Shown here: one piece after another, positions 21,818-33,166 of the stretch
How the letters are laid out: each line of letters begins with the position of its first letter
Numbering within the stretch: the stretch's first letter is position 1
Source of the DNA: Humulus lupulus
Taxonomy: Eukaryota > Streptophyta > Magnoliopsida > Rosales > Cannabaceae
Assembly (NCBI RefSeq): GCF_963169125.1
Contig: NC_084801.1
Coordinates: 113,363,061-113,427,060, forward strand
Length of the DNA stretch: 64,000 bases
Reading direction: 5' to 3'
The notes under the pieces: generated by a model
What the model was told of the DNA's origin: nothing
Databases searched by the model: none
The model's input: only the letters and a program-made list of their open reading frames with translations
Program-made: the position numbers and the translations under genes

Positions 21818-22740
21818 CTAGCCCAAGTACTCTCCTTAGGTGCACTTGGCTTGGACATGACACCTCTCAAGCAGTCCAAACTCTTCACTGATGTACTGGG
21901 CTGCTGCTAAGCCAGATCACCCGACTATTCCATGCCACTTGTCATTTCTATTGCCATATCATCATTTTCAAATTTTGGGATAACACTTTTCATATCCTAA
22001 ATCAAATAATCGAAGAAATTTTCGAACCTCGTACATAGACTTGGGGATCATATTATCTAAAGGAAGCATATCTTTCAAAAGTTTTAACAATTCATCAAAA
22101 CTTTTGTCCGACAATCCATTAGTAGTTTTAAGCTTATACAATGCAACAATTGACGATAACTTAGTATATTTAGTGCATTGTGGATATAATGGAGTGTCTG
22201 CATCTTCTATTTTTTCCACAAAAGTGTCATCATGACCTTCTACATGACTTTCAAAATCACAACCATCAATATTTGAAGCCCTAAACAAGTTGTAAGAATC
22301 AAAGGTTTCCATTGTCTCTATATCATCATCTCTTGATAATTCTTCACCATGATGAAACCAGATTTTGTATGTTGGATCAATCCCATAAATGACTAAGTGT
22401 TCATACAAAATGCTAATACATTGGTGACTTAAGTTTCGACAAACTTTGCATGGACACAATAACTTTTCTAGATAACTAGCCTGCTTTTCTACCATTTCTA
22501 CAAAATTCTTAGCGCCTTCTCTATACTCATCTGAGGCTCTATAATGCAAAGACAAGTTCATATTTATAATATATTAGTAAAAAAATATAGTAAGTTACTA
22601 ATTTTACTAAGCTGGCACTAATTAAATCCCTAATTCTTATTACATATTAAAGCGTAGCCAATTTTTATCCAACATGATCACCAACTTAATTGTCCTGTTC
22701 TAACCAACAAAAAGAATTTTTTTGATAAGACTATGTAATG

Positions 22741-23327
22741 TGTTGACCCTGATTTTTGTCAACGACACGGAGTCTAGGAAACGACAAGAAAATGATATAG
22801 AGCTTGAAAATAATCTAATGGAAAGATAAAGAACACAGGGATTTATAGTGGTTCGGCCCCAATGATTGGTAATGACCTATGTCCACTTGATACTATTATT
22901 AATATTGAGCTCCCAAGGTGTGATCAAAGAATTAGGGTTCTTGAGTTTCACTAACCTTCGAAGAAGAAAACAATACAACGATGGATAATAGTAATATAAT
23001 TCTCAAAGCAAAAAAGATCGATCCCCTTCCCTGAGCTATCTCTTGTGTATTTATAGGCTTAGGAAGAGTTACATGAATTAGGAAATAATATTTATCCTTA
23101 ATGATCAGATCTGCAAGTCATAATGAAGAGATATTCTCGGATATCATGACAACTGTACAGATCTTTGCATAAATAAACAGAGTATGCGACCAAACTGGTC
23201 ACATATGGAACTTGATCTCTTCGTGTAGAAATAATGCTGGTCAATAGGCGAGCCGTACCTCTGCTACATGTCCGCCACGTGTCGAAAATCCTTGCCACGT
23301 CATCAACAACTGTTTTATGGATAAACA
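22741..23327 (-). repeat. 3' LTR of E2
   Basis: 587 bases, TGTTGACC ... ATAAACA on the plus strand. A minus-strand TATA (TATAAATA) lies at about 23048-23055. It matches the outer pieces of 33167-35975. Confidence 0.92.
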
Positions 23328-23341
23328 TTTGCCCCCCAAGT
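23328..23341 (-). promoter_or_regulatory. Terminal polypurine tract of E2
   Basis: On the minus strand it reads CTTGGGGGGCAAA directly before the 3' LTR, as in E1. Confidence 0.82.
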
Positions 23342-23554
23342 TTATTTATCGCGACCAGTAATAAGTAAACTTCAGAAAATAACTTTTCGTATGCCCCATG
23401 AAATCTGTCAGAGCTCTTGTGCGTTCTTGAAAATTGTGACCTAATCACGTCCACTCATGCCTTTTCAGTTTTCAAGAAACCATTCCGACGACTGTTACAC
23501 TCCCCCATGCCTTGAAAAAGGTAACTCATGATTACTCCTTTTCAGCACACCTCA

Positions 23555-24170
23555 GTTCTATAAATAATCCCTACATTCTCCTTTTAACTCTTTACACGCC
23601 ATCTTTTTGCCAAGAACTCTCAAGAAATATATTCCAGAGCCCAGGACTTTAAAGTTTTCAGACGCTTTGTCAAGGATCTCTCGCTTGCAAACTCAAAGTT
23701 CCTCCTTTTCAGGATCTTCAATCTTCACTCAAGTAAACTTTCTTCGACGTTTAACCCTTTGAGATGCCATGCATGCTGTTTCTGTGCTCTGAAACTTTAT
23801 GTGTTCTTGGGTAGAAATTTGTGAAAATTTTGCATATACCGTTTGATGCTTGATAGGGTAGTGTACTTTTTCTCTATATAAGTTTTGATAGTCAGGATCA
23901 TGGGTTTAGGGCATAAAATCAAAGTAAAAATTTGATTTTTAGGCTAGCTGAAAAACTGGGTTTTTCCCGCCCCTTTGGAGTTGAAAAAGCTATTTTCAGA
24001 AAAAAAAAATTTACTTCACTTTTTGATCCGTTTTTCAAACTGCTCGCATAAAACTTAGTGTTTCGATTAGAATGTTGTTGGTCGATAGACGCGAGCAACG
24101 TTATTCCAACTTTCAACATAAGCTCCCAGGCTGTGCGTCTTATCTCCTCCTTTGTCTATTTGCAGTTTAT
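23555..24170 (+). promoter_or_regulatory. E2 antisense promoter, 5' UTR exon and first intron
   Basis: TATAAATA lies at 23559-23566. A presumed leader of about 170 bases runs to TTCACTCAA, then a donor GTAAAC near 23736. The intron ends TTTGCAG at 24165, five bases before the conserved ATG at 24171. E1 and E3 share the layout. Confidence 0.65.
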
Positions 24171-26797
24171 ATGCAAGACCCGTGGGGAGGAGAAAGACCC
24201 GTGGGGAGGAGAAAGACCCATCGACGATGATCTGCTAGCTCAACTGCTCAAGGACGAAGAACAACCCTCGACATTGATACCCAATATTCCCTTTTCTCGT
24301 ATTAATCAAAACACTTCCCTAGTCTTGACCCGAAACATGGCTCGCACCAAAACCAAGGCCCAGAAAAGAAAAACCTTCGAAACTTCTCATCAGCCTACTG
24401 CTATGGCTAATGCTCCCTCGACCAGTGACCCAAATGAAAATGCCCCCGATCCAAACATCCAAAGACTTGCCCGCCCTCGACACGTTATTCAGCCGGATGT
24501 CGAGTGGCATGTAGTCTATGAAAGTAGAGTGACAGTCAGAATGATCACCAACTACTTAAGGAAATACAGTCTGCCAGGGGTGACCCTAGTCAAGCCCAAC
24601 CCAGACCAAAGGGCTAATCTTCCTGGAGGCCCCTATAGCGCCTGGTCGCGGTTTCATATTGAGGCAGAGGCCACCTTGCCTCTTCACCCATTCTTTCAGG
24701 GGGTGGCCAACTATTTTGGAGTTGCCCCCTTTCAAATTACCCCAAATGGATATAGGATGCTTGCTGCACTCTATATCCTGTACAGCATGAAAAAATGGCA
24801 CGTGTCATCGCCTCATGAGTTCAACTATCTGTTCGACCCAAATCTAACCCCAACCATGAAGGCACGGGGTTCTTCCAACTTTGTCATCAGGAAAATGGAC
24901 GCACTTTCCTGATTGACATGACCCACATCTCAAACGTGGGGAGGTACTATCAAGAGTACTTCCTTATGGCGGACCTGGTCACAGACAACTTGGCTTTCAC
25001 ACGAGGAGGTAAAACTTTCGTATCGCTGGCTGACTTCTTCACTTAGTGTTTTCCTCCACAATGTCTTAAACTTTTGATGTCTTCCAGGACCGTGGCTGCG
25101 ACCAAACCCAACTCCGGGAATGGAGTCAAGATCGGCACTCTTAGCCAGCATGTCAGATGCTGAGAAGAGTGTCAAGAATCTAGTTACAGAGGTTGACCTT
25201 AGGTTGGTTGGCCTTTGGGCCCCTCAATCGGATACGAGGGGGACTTCATCAAGGAGTGCTTGTGCCGAAGAGGAACCCGAGTAGCAACCTCAAGCGTCTC
25301 CTCCATGGAGAAGGCCGACTGGGGTCACGATCAAGGAACCTGCTAGCACTCCTCGAGCAGAGAGGCCCTCGGCCCCCTTAGGAAAAGGAAAGCAGAAGGC
25401 CAGCGAGCCTGTTGACCTCTCTGATGACTCGTCAGATGACAACGGTATAGTAATTTCGCTTTTAAACAATTTTCCAATTCCCTGTCATCTATTCGATGGG
25501 GACAGCAATTTTAAATATGCTCCACAATTAGGGCCAGACTTCTTCGTGTCAAAGAATGAGTGTAAGACTAATAGAGTCTATAGTGTAGCGCCCAGTAATA
25601 ATAACTCAGGTATTGGACTTTGCAATTCTTTTTTATTTTCCTCTTCTGATGTAATATGTTTGGTTATTCATGCTATCTCATTGTTTGATTTTGTTCTTGT
25701 TTTTCAGGCATGGACTCCACCAACGTGTTCGACCTTTATAGTACCCTAGAGGCCACTGCTGCCCCTCCAAGCAAGAAGAAAACCAGTAAGAGACATACTG
25801 GGGAGAGCAGCAAAGAGCCTCAGGCGAAGAAGGCCTGGAATGCAAGCCATTCAGAGGACGGCCCCTCTGCCACTGTGACTCCGCCCCCCCCCCCCGTGAG
25901 CAGCAGACTCCATCCGCTGCGGCTGGGTCGACTCCTTCTCCCGATGCCCCATCTGACCAACCTCAGCAAGAGGATCCCGCCTTTACCGAGAACTTGATGG
26001 TTGGTCGTGCCTTTAAGCTGATCAAGGAAAGGGTCACCAAAATCGTGAAGCACGAACGCTGCCGAGTAGCCATGGAAGCTACGGAGACAATGGGCGTTGA
26101 CCCAATTCTGAACCGAGCCCTGAATGAGTTCACTAGTGTAAGTTGTCTCCTTTTGTGAAATTAGGTCTTCGGTAATTTATTATTTGTCTAATTTTTGTTC
26201 TGAATGCAGGCCATGCTAACCCTTACTGCTGGCCGCATCCGCCTGGTTGCTGTCACCGAGGAGGCCAGGACCTCAGATCAACGACACGAGGAAGAACTCA
26301 AAGCTGCTGAGGCCAGACATGCTGATCAGCTGGCGGTGGTGACTGTGGAAAAGGCCCAACTGGCTAAGGAGTTGAAGTCTCTGGAAAAAGCCCGCGAGCT
26401 GAGGGACCAATACAAGGAGTCCAACCGCTCTAACTATAAAGTGGCTAAGCAGCTCGAGCTGGACTTGATCGCGAGCAAGCTAGAAACCAGAGACATGGAG
26501 GACCGAGTTAAGCACTTGGAGAAGACTAACGCTGCCAACTTAGAGAGGTACAAAAATGCCACCCTGAGGTGCTTCTATGATTTCTGGAAGCACAATCAGG
26601 TTGCCAATTTCGATTATCTTCTTGAGAACACGAGGAAAGTTGAGCGGGCTCGGTGCGCGGCTCAACTGGCTGAAGAAGAGGGATCAAGGGTCCCTGCTTC
26701 CCCCGAAATCTCGCTGGCCGCCGGGATGGAGGGTGCAGACAATGAAGCTGTCAACCAGAACCTTCCCCAGGATCCTCCATTTCCTCAAGCTCCTTAG
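24171..26797 (+). pseudogene. E2 antisense five-exon gene (PF04195-like), broken
   Basis: Coding exons by GT-AG and comparison with E3: 24171-25008, 25088-25609, 25708-26137 and 26210-26797, plus the upstream untranslated exon. The protein would begin MQDPWGGERP, carry the conserved domain (AWSRFHIEAEATLPLHPFFQ, ITPNGYRM) at about 24630-24780, IPCHLFDGDSNF in the third exon, MDSTNVFDLY in the fourth and a coiled coil ending CFYDFWKHNQ in the fifth. A 19-base tandem duplication right after the start (24176-24213) shifts the frame. A one-base loss near 24837 shifts it again, and a run of C at about 25886 adds a third problem. Product function is unknown; the domain is known only from gypsy elements. 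Confidence 0.8.
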
Positions 26798-27445
26798 TTG
26801 TTTTTCTTTTATATTTCTTTTTTCTATTACAAGACCTACGGGTCGTGATGTAAAGACAATATAATTTTTTGGTTTGCTGCATGGGCAGCTTTTACTTTTA
26901 TTTTGAACAATTACATCCAAGTAGTTACTACTTGCGGTGTAAAAGGATCGCTTTGATATTACAATATATTTGCATATTATTATAACATCTAATTGTTCGC
27001 ATGACCGAACTTAGCATAGCACTTTGGTTTGATTTAACAAAATATCAAAATTTTGAAAAATACTCTAAGTGCCCTAGCTTGCTTTCACTTATTTTGCTCA
27101 TGTGTTTACATACCTTTTAACGATATGCTTTGCTTACTTGTACCTTGTATGCCCCACAAGTGGTCGGGGAGCTTTAGGTCTGCTGTCACTTGCCTTGACT
27201 AGAACCTGCCCGAACGTTACTGTTCATAGCAATGCGATTATAATTATAATAGAGCAAAACAACACATGTAATGAGCAAATACTTGTAATAAATACAATAG
27301 TTGGCAAGAAATGACTGGCTAAGCATAGTCCCTTTTATTCTCATAGTAAATGGACTAAACATGTCTTTACGAGTGATTAATAAGATCTTACACAAAACTT
27401 GTAAAAAGTAAAATTTATACAAGCCAATTCTTTAAGAAGAATTGT
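26798..27445. other. E2 non-coding spacer downstream of integrase
   Basis: No gene is seen. It is the counterpart of 9017-9759 in E1. The polypurine-like motif at 27147-27161 reads ACTTGTGGGGCATAC on the minus strand; its purine run is interrupted by one T. Confidence 0.55.
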
Positions 27446-28692
27446 TCATTGATAATACTTGTGCAGGTGTTCTCCATTCCAATATTGATGAACGAGATCT
27501 CCGTTCAAGCGGGCAAGTTTATAAGTGTCTGGGTGAAGGACTTCATCAATCTGGTAAGGCCCTTCCCAATTTGGCCCGAGTACTCCAGTAGCCTGGTCGC
27601 GGGTGTTAAGAAAAACTCTTCGGAGCACCAGGTCTCCAACATTGAACTTTCTTTATCGAACTTTGGAGTTGAAATACCGGGCGACCTTCTGCTGGTATGC
27701 AGCTACTCGGAGTTGGGATTGTTCACGCCTTTCATCAATTGAGTCCAAGGATTCCATCAGGAGCTGGCTGTTAGAATCCTGGTCGTATGTTAATCTGCGG
27801 TGAGAAGGCGGATCCAACTCAATAGGCAACATGGCCTCATACCCGTATGCCAAGGAAAACGGGGTATGATCTGTTGCTGTTTGGTGGGAAGTTCTGTACG
27901 ACCAGAGGACTTCAGGCAACTGTTCTGGCCATGCTCCCTTAGCTTCTTCAAGTCTTTTCTTCAGTGTATCCTTCAGCGTTTTGTTGACTGCCTCGACTTG
28001 TCCATTCGCTTGGGGATGAGCAACTGAAGAAAAGCTTTTAATAATGTCGTGGCGTTTGCAGAAGTCTGTGAATAGGTCACTGTCGAACTGAGTGCCATTA
28101 TCTGAGACTATATTTTTTGGCAATCCATAGTGACAGATGATGTTTTTGATCACGAAGTCAAGCACTTTCTTCGTCATTATGGTCGCGAGTGGCTCAGCTT
28201 CGGCCCATTTGGTGAAGTAGTGGACGACAACCACTGCGTACTTTACACCACCTTTCCCCGTAGGCAAAGATCCGATTAGATCTATTCCCCAAACCGAAAA
28301 GGGCCATGGACTCTGCATCTGCTTTAACTTATTGGGAGCTGCTTGCGGGATCTTAGAAAACCTTTGACACTTGTCACATTTTCTCACGAACTCCATGGAG
28401 TTGTCATTCATTGTTGGCCAGAAATATCCCTACCTTAGGATCTTTTTCGACAGACTTTGCCCCCAATGTGGTTGCCACAAAAACCTTCGTGTACCTCCTT
28501 CATCAACTCTTTGGCTTTCTCCTTTGCAATACACCTGAGAAGTGGCAGTGAATATCCCCTTCGGTACAGAATTCCATCGACCAGGATATACCTAGTAGCT
28601 TTCCGCTGAAGGGTCCTAGCTTTGGATCTGTCTGCTGGTAGCACGCCGCTTGATAGATACTCTACATATGGCACCATCCATGTATCCGTCAT
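27446..28692 (-). pseudogene. E2 integrase, two frameshifts
   Basis: The N-terminal part (28692 down) carries VHEGFCGNH, then loses frame near 28462, where one base fewer is present than in E1. The core resumes at 28411 with VRKCDKCQRF, GIDLIGSLPTG, VSDNGTQFDSD and NGQVEAVNKT. So the zinc-binding residues and DDE triad are all encoded, in two frames. A second break near 27653 precedes the C-terminal domain ([11 protein letters not shown] ... WNGEHLHKYYQ), which ends at 27446. Confidence 0.88.
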
Positions 28693-29452
28693 CTAGATGA
28701 CTAAAGTGGTTTCTGTTGCTTGGATGCTGGGTGCGGGTAGTCGCTCGACTGGCACTATGTTCAGAGTATCAACATCTTTTGCACTTGCCAACTTTGCCAA
28801 AGCATCTGCATTGGAATTCTGATCACGAGGCACTTGCTGTAGAGTGTATCTGTCGAACTGGGCTAACAGAACCTTTGCTTTGTTCAGATAGGCGACCATT
28901 TTTAATCTTCGCGCTTGATACTCTCCCAAGATCTAATTCACGACTAGCTGAGAATCACTATAAATGTCAAGCGCTTTTATGTTCATGTCCTTGGCTAACC
29001 GTAGTCCACCGAGCAGTGCTTCATATTAAGCCTCATTGTTAGAAGCAGTGGAGTCAAATCTTATTGCATAGTGAAATTGATGCCCTTCTGGCGTTATCAA
29101 TATCACTCCTGCTCCTGCGTGGGATTCGTTAGATGATCCGTCGGTGAACAATTTCCACGAGGGTGCTTGGGTTTGGCATTCAGGCTCGCTAGGCTCCTCG
29201 ATCTGCTCACCACCCGCGGGCTCTGTAAACTCGGCGATGAAGTCAGCTAAGGCTTGTCCCTTTATTGCTGCTCGCGGCATGTAAGATATGTCAAACTGCC
29301 CGAGTTCGACTACCCACTTTAGTAATCTTCCGGCAGCCTCTGGTTTCTGCAGAACTTGCCGAAGAGGCTGGTCGGTCAATACCGTAATCAGATGGGCTTG
29401 GAAATAAGGCCAATACTAAGTAGTAGGCTAACCTTTCAATGGGGGGATATCT
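28693..29452 (-). pseudogene. E2 connection domain and RNase H
   Basis: TDQPLRQVLQKPEAAGRLLKW leads into FTDGSSNESHAGAG, then SNNEA-stop-YEALLGG, IYSDSQLVVN-stop and VPRDQNSNADALAKL. Three stops (near 29025, 28932 and 28692) break one frame. Equivalent positions in E1 are Lys, Gln and another sense codon, and two of the three fit C-to-T or G-to-A changes. Confidence 0.85.
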
Positions 29453-30780
29453 TTATTCTGCTCCGATCAGCCTTTTGCTTATGTAATAGACAACCTTCTG
29501 CACACCTTCTTCTTCTCTCACTAGAACAACACTAGCAGCGTAATCTGTGATTGCCATGTAGACGAACAAAGTCTCTTTATCGACTGGCTTCGACAAGATG
29601 GGTGGCTGCGCCATATGCGCTTTCAGTGCTTGAAAGGCCTGTTCATACTCATCTGTCCATTCAAATTTCTTACTGCCTCTGAGTAGATTGAAAAATGGGA
29701 CACACTTGTCCGTTGATTTTGAAATAAATCTACTAAGGGCGGCAATTCTCCTAGTCAGACTTTGGACATCCTTAATCTTCACTGGAGACTTCATCTCGAT
29801 CAGGGCTTTTATCTTCTCGGGATTAGCTTCAATTCCTCTTGAGTTAACTATGAATCCCAAGAACTTCCCTGATCCAACTCTGAAGGAACATTTAAGGGGA
29901 TTCAGCTTCATCCTATATTTATTAAGGACGTTGAAGAATTCTTGCAAATCCCTTACATGTCCTTCTGCCTTCTTCGACTTAACCAGCATGTTGTCGACGT
30001 AAACCTCCATGTTTGCCCCTATCAGCTCCTTAAACATGTGGTTGACGAGTCTCTGGTAAGTTGCACCAGTGTTTTTCAAACCAAAGGGCATCACCTTGTA
30101 ACAGTAGAGCCCTGTATCGGTTCGAAAGCTAGTGTGATCCTCATCAGGGGGATGCATACTAATCTAGTTATACCCATAGTATGCATCCATGAATGAGAGG
30201 ATCTTGTGTCCTGCAGTGGCATCGACCAGCTGGTCGAGCCTCGGGAGTGGGAAATAGTCTTTGGGGCAGGCTTTATTGAGGTCTGTAAAATCCATGCACG
30301 TACGCCACTTGCCATTCGGCTTGGGCACGAGTACGGGATTGGAGACCCACGATGGATAAAACGCCACCCTGATGAACCCATTCTCCTTCAGCTTCTCGAC
30401 TTCTTCCTTCAAAGCTTTCGATTGGTCTTTGTCGAGCAACCTTCTTTTCTGCTGCAGAGGTGGAAAGCTTTTGTCAATGTTCAGGACATGGCTGATGATT
30501 GCAGGATCTATCCCAACCATGTCTTTATGCGACCAGGAAAAGACGTCATGGTTCCTCTTTAAGAACTCCACCAGTGCTTGCTTTGTTGTTGTCTCTAAGT
30601 TTTTACTGACTTTCACAACTCTGGTCGAATTTCCCTCATCGAGTTGGACTTCTTCAAGGTCCTCGATGAGGCCTACTTCTTCTTCGAAATCCCCAAAGCG
30701 AGGATCTAAGTCTCTATCCTCACTTTGGGCAACGCCCTATTTGGTGAGATTATCACCTGAGCGGGCTTGAACATCAGACG
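29453..30780 (-). pseudogene. E2 reverse transcriptase, catalytic YVDD changed to YVDN
   Basis: The upstream part (30616-30164) has LVPKPNGKWR and DFTDLNKACPKD. A TAG at 30166-30164 interrupts YN-stop-ISMHPPDEDH. The rest (30157-29453) has YKVMPFGLKNT and then EVYVDNMLVKSKK; the second catalytic Asp is Asn (codon 29992-29990, GAC to AAC). That Asp binds a catalytic metal in all reverse transcriptases, so this enzyme should be dead. A stop shared with E1 and E3 lies at 30739-30737. Confidence 0.9.
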
Positions 30781-31530
30781 CCATTTACAACTCTTCTCCA
30801 GCAGCATCCCTCAATACGCTCTTTTTTGCCTTGGTGATCGAGGCGTTGTAGCATTCTCTCGCCTCTCATTGGTTTCCCAGTACGCATCCTACTCTTGCGT
30901 CTGTTGGGAATTTCATGGCGAGGTGCCATATAGAAATGACGGCTCGAAGGTCAACCAGAATAGGTCTCCCTATCACGACATTATACGCCGAAGGACAATC
31001 AACCACTATAAAAGTGGTGAGTAATGTCCTGCTAGCAGGCGCGGTACCTGCTGTGACTGGGAGTCTAATTGACCCTACCGGGGCAAGCCCTTCTCTGGAA
31101 AAACCATAAATGGTCTGGTTGCATGGCTCTAGGTCCTTGATGGACAGTTTCATCCTTTCCAGCGAGGCCTTATATAGGATGTTGACCAAACTTCCTGTAT
31201 CGACCAACACCCTTTTCACCATCATATTTACGATTGGGACATCCACGACCAGCGGATCAGAGTGTGGGAATCGCACATGCTGGGCGTCGTCTTCAGAGAA
31301 AGTGATCGATTCCTCCTCTGTCCGAGCCTTTTTGGGTGCACGATCCTCAAAACTCATCATCTCGATGTCCTGATCGTGGCGTAGGGTTCGAGCGTATCGT
31401 TCCCTCGCTTTTCCACTATCTCCTGCGAGAAGTGGGCCTCCGTAGATGGTGAGTAGGGTACCTGCCATGGGAGCTAGCTGTAAAGGTGGCGATCGCTGGC
31501 GTGCAGGCGCCGACTCGTTGCCACCTTAAG
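30781..31530 (-). pseudogene. E2 aspartic protease region
   Basis: The open segment 31468-30866 includes VLVDTGSLVNIL, the protease active site with intact D-T-G, and VVIGRPILVDL near the C-terminal end. It lies in the polyprotein between the gag knuckle and RT. A stop (TAA near 31529) separates it from gag. Confidence 0.85.
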
Positions 31531-33124
31531 CCTCTCGCTGAGAACCTCCCGCGGTTCGTACATATCTTCTTAAGTGTCCCTGTCTTATCAGGAACTCAAT
31601 CTCTTCCTTCAGCTGGTTAGACTCATTGGTGTCGTGCCTGTAGTCATTATAATAATGACAGAACTTTGTTGAACTCTCTTGGAGATACCCTTTCTTATAG
31701 GCGCGGGTCGTCTGTAGGGCACGCTCGAGCTGGTCTCTTGGAAAACCTCGGCTCGGATTTCGACAAGTGCGGTGTAATTGGTGAATTTTGGTTCATACCG
31801 ATTATTTTTGGGGCGCTTACTCTCGGAGGTGGAGGGTTCGCCATTCGCTCGCTTTCCACCACTTTTACCGTTGCCATTCCCGTTGCCTTTGTCGTTGCCA
31901 TTGAGCTTAGACCTGTTGGCAGCTTTTGCGGGTTCTTCCTTGGGCCCCTTGTCCTTTGCTGGCGATTTTCCTTCATTGGCAATCGCATCCTCGAGCTTGA
32001 TGTACCGATCAGCTCAATCTAAAAACTCCTGGGTAGTGTTAACCCCATGCTTCCTGAGGCTACTCCAGAGAGGAGAATGGCGCCTAACCCCAGCGGTTAG
32101 GGCCATCATCTTGCCTTCATCGCCCACAGTCTTGGCTCCTACTGCGGCTCGCATGAAGTGCTGAACATACTCCTTCAAAGGCTCTCCTTCTTTCTGGCGT
32201 ATCTCGGCTAGTTCGTTTGCCTCAGTGGGGTGCACTCGACCCGCATAGAATTGTTCGTAAAATTCCTTCACGAACATTTCCCAGGATACCATACTTGCAG
32301 GCGGGAACTTAAAGAACCACTCCTGAGCGGCATCAGAAAGGGTCGTTGGGAAGATCCTACAGCGAGTGTCTTCAGAGACTTTCTGAATGTCCATCTGTAT
32401 CTCAAATTTGTTTACATGAGATACTGGGTCTCCGTACCCGTCAAAGTTTGGCAGGGTCGGCATCTTGAACTTGCTGGGAGTTTCTGCCACAACAATCCTT
32501 TGTATGAAAGGGATGCCTCTCCTCCGATCGTACTCGATATGCGATGTCCGCCCCCTGACCAGCTTCTACACAGCCTGGTTCAGGGCATCGATTTGAGCCT
32601 GAACGACTTGAGGAATTGCTGGGGCCTCTGGTGTCGGGGGAATGTACTCATCGTGCCTTTCTCGGTGGTCGTTGAGTACATCCCTCAAGTCATCGTCTCT
32701 TCGCCACTGCTCGCTGGCTCCGAGCCGGCTAAAGATGTTGTTTTGTCTGGGCCGCCCCTCAGCATCATGTCCTGCTTACCAGTCTTCTCTAGGCAGCCTG
32801 ATTCCTAGCCAACTGGAGGGCTGCTTCAAGGGCTGCCATGGTGTCCCTCTGACCACGGTCCATCTCCGCCTGTCTCTCATTTAGCTCTTGGCGCTGGCGC
32901 TCTATCTCCCTCTGCTGTGATGCCATTATCTCGGCAGCACTCTCTTGATTAGCCCTCAGAGCGGCCAATTCATCTTGCAACACCCCCAGCGTTGTCTTGA
33001 GGACCTCAGAGTCCACTTCCTCCTCATCGAACTCCAAATGAGGTTCGTCTTCAGCCATGTTTGGTGGAGGAGGCTGGGATGGAGCGGCAGCAGCCTGTCC
33101 AGTTTTCTTGGTAGTCTTTTCCAT
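31531..33124 (-). pseudogene. E2 gag, shorter than in E1
   Basis: It starts at ATG 33124 (MEKTTKKTGQ), just after the primer site. An acidic/Gln-rich coiled region (to about 32795) is followed by the gag domain (32490-32014, EWFFKF and EFYEQFYAGR) and a degraded knuckle near 31650. Compared with E1 it lacks roughly 0.5 kb of Pro/Arg-rich low-complexity sequence. The frame shifts near 32790, and stops occur near 32567 and 32014, both Gln-codon positions in relatives. Confidence 0.86.
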
Positions 33125-33145
33125 TAGATTTTTTTGGATTCAAGG

Positions 33146-33165
33146 CTCTCAATGAAAGCACCAGA
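33146..33165 (-). promoter_or_regulatory. Primer-binding site of E2
   Basis: On the minus strand it reads TCTGGTGCTTTCATTGAGAG right after the 5' LTR, identical to E1. Confidence 0.8.
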
Positions 33166-33166
33166 A

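Larger units (their letters stand above)
20802..21985 (-). mobile_element. Solo LTR of a Tat-type gypsy element, enlarged by tandem repeats
   Basis: Read on the minus strand it begins TGTTATCCC, like E1, and its other end aligns with the E2 LTR end (GGCCAACGAC versus GTCAACGAC). CTTTT flanks it on both sides (20797-20801 and 21986-21990). Its lower-coordinate end reads TTTGATCG instead of the expected ...TTGA...CA complement, so that tip is slightly degraded. A TATA box is at about 21151-21158 on the minus strand. It is about 1,184 bases against 587-595 in E1-E3; the extra length is mostly two tandem-repeat arrays. It interrupts the TNPD-like gene within a codon stretch. Confidence 0.82.
18967..22561 (-). 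pseudogene. CACTA TNPD-like transposase gene, with internal deletion and a solo LTR in it
   Basis: TNPD-type proteins are the catalytic CACTA transposases. From the 5' side: a transposase-associated domain (about 22561-22330, CPCKVCRNL), then DLGYEK at about 21990. The reading continues after the inserted solo LTR at 20800 with THACVNDCCLF and CGTSRW. A Transposase_21-type segment follows, to FPAYGNLAG (about 20150). There the catalytic core and much of the next domain are missing; the sequence jumps to a DUF4218-like tail (ARPEGCIVKCYLADE, about 20100-19855, with a stop). A short exon near 19775-19666 and a DUF4216-like part (19572-18967) end the gene. TAA at 19198-19200 interrupts ...SIG/DPFILASQAKQV. 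It cannot encode an active enzyme. Confidence 0.82.

Noticed and set aside
21330..21910. Several overlapping open frames of 76 to 177 codons on both strands
   Set aside because: They are by-products of the tandem repeats; the predicted proteins are simple repeats of the same unit in different frames.
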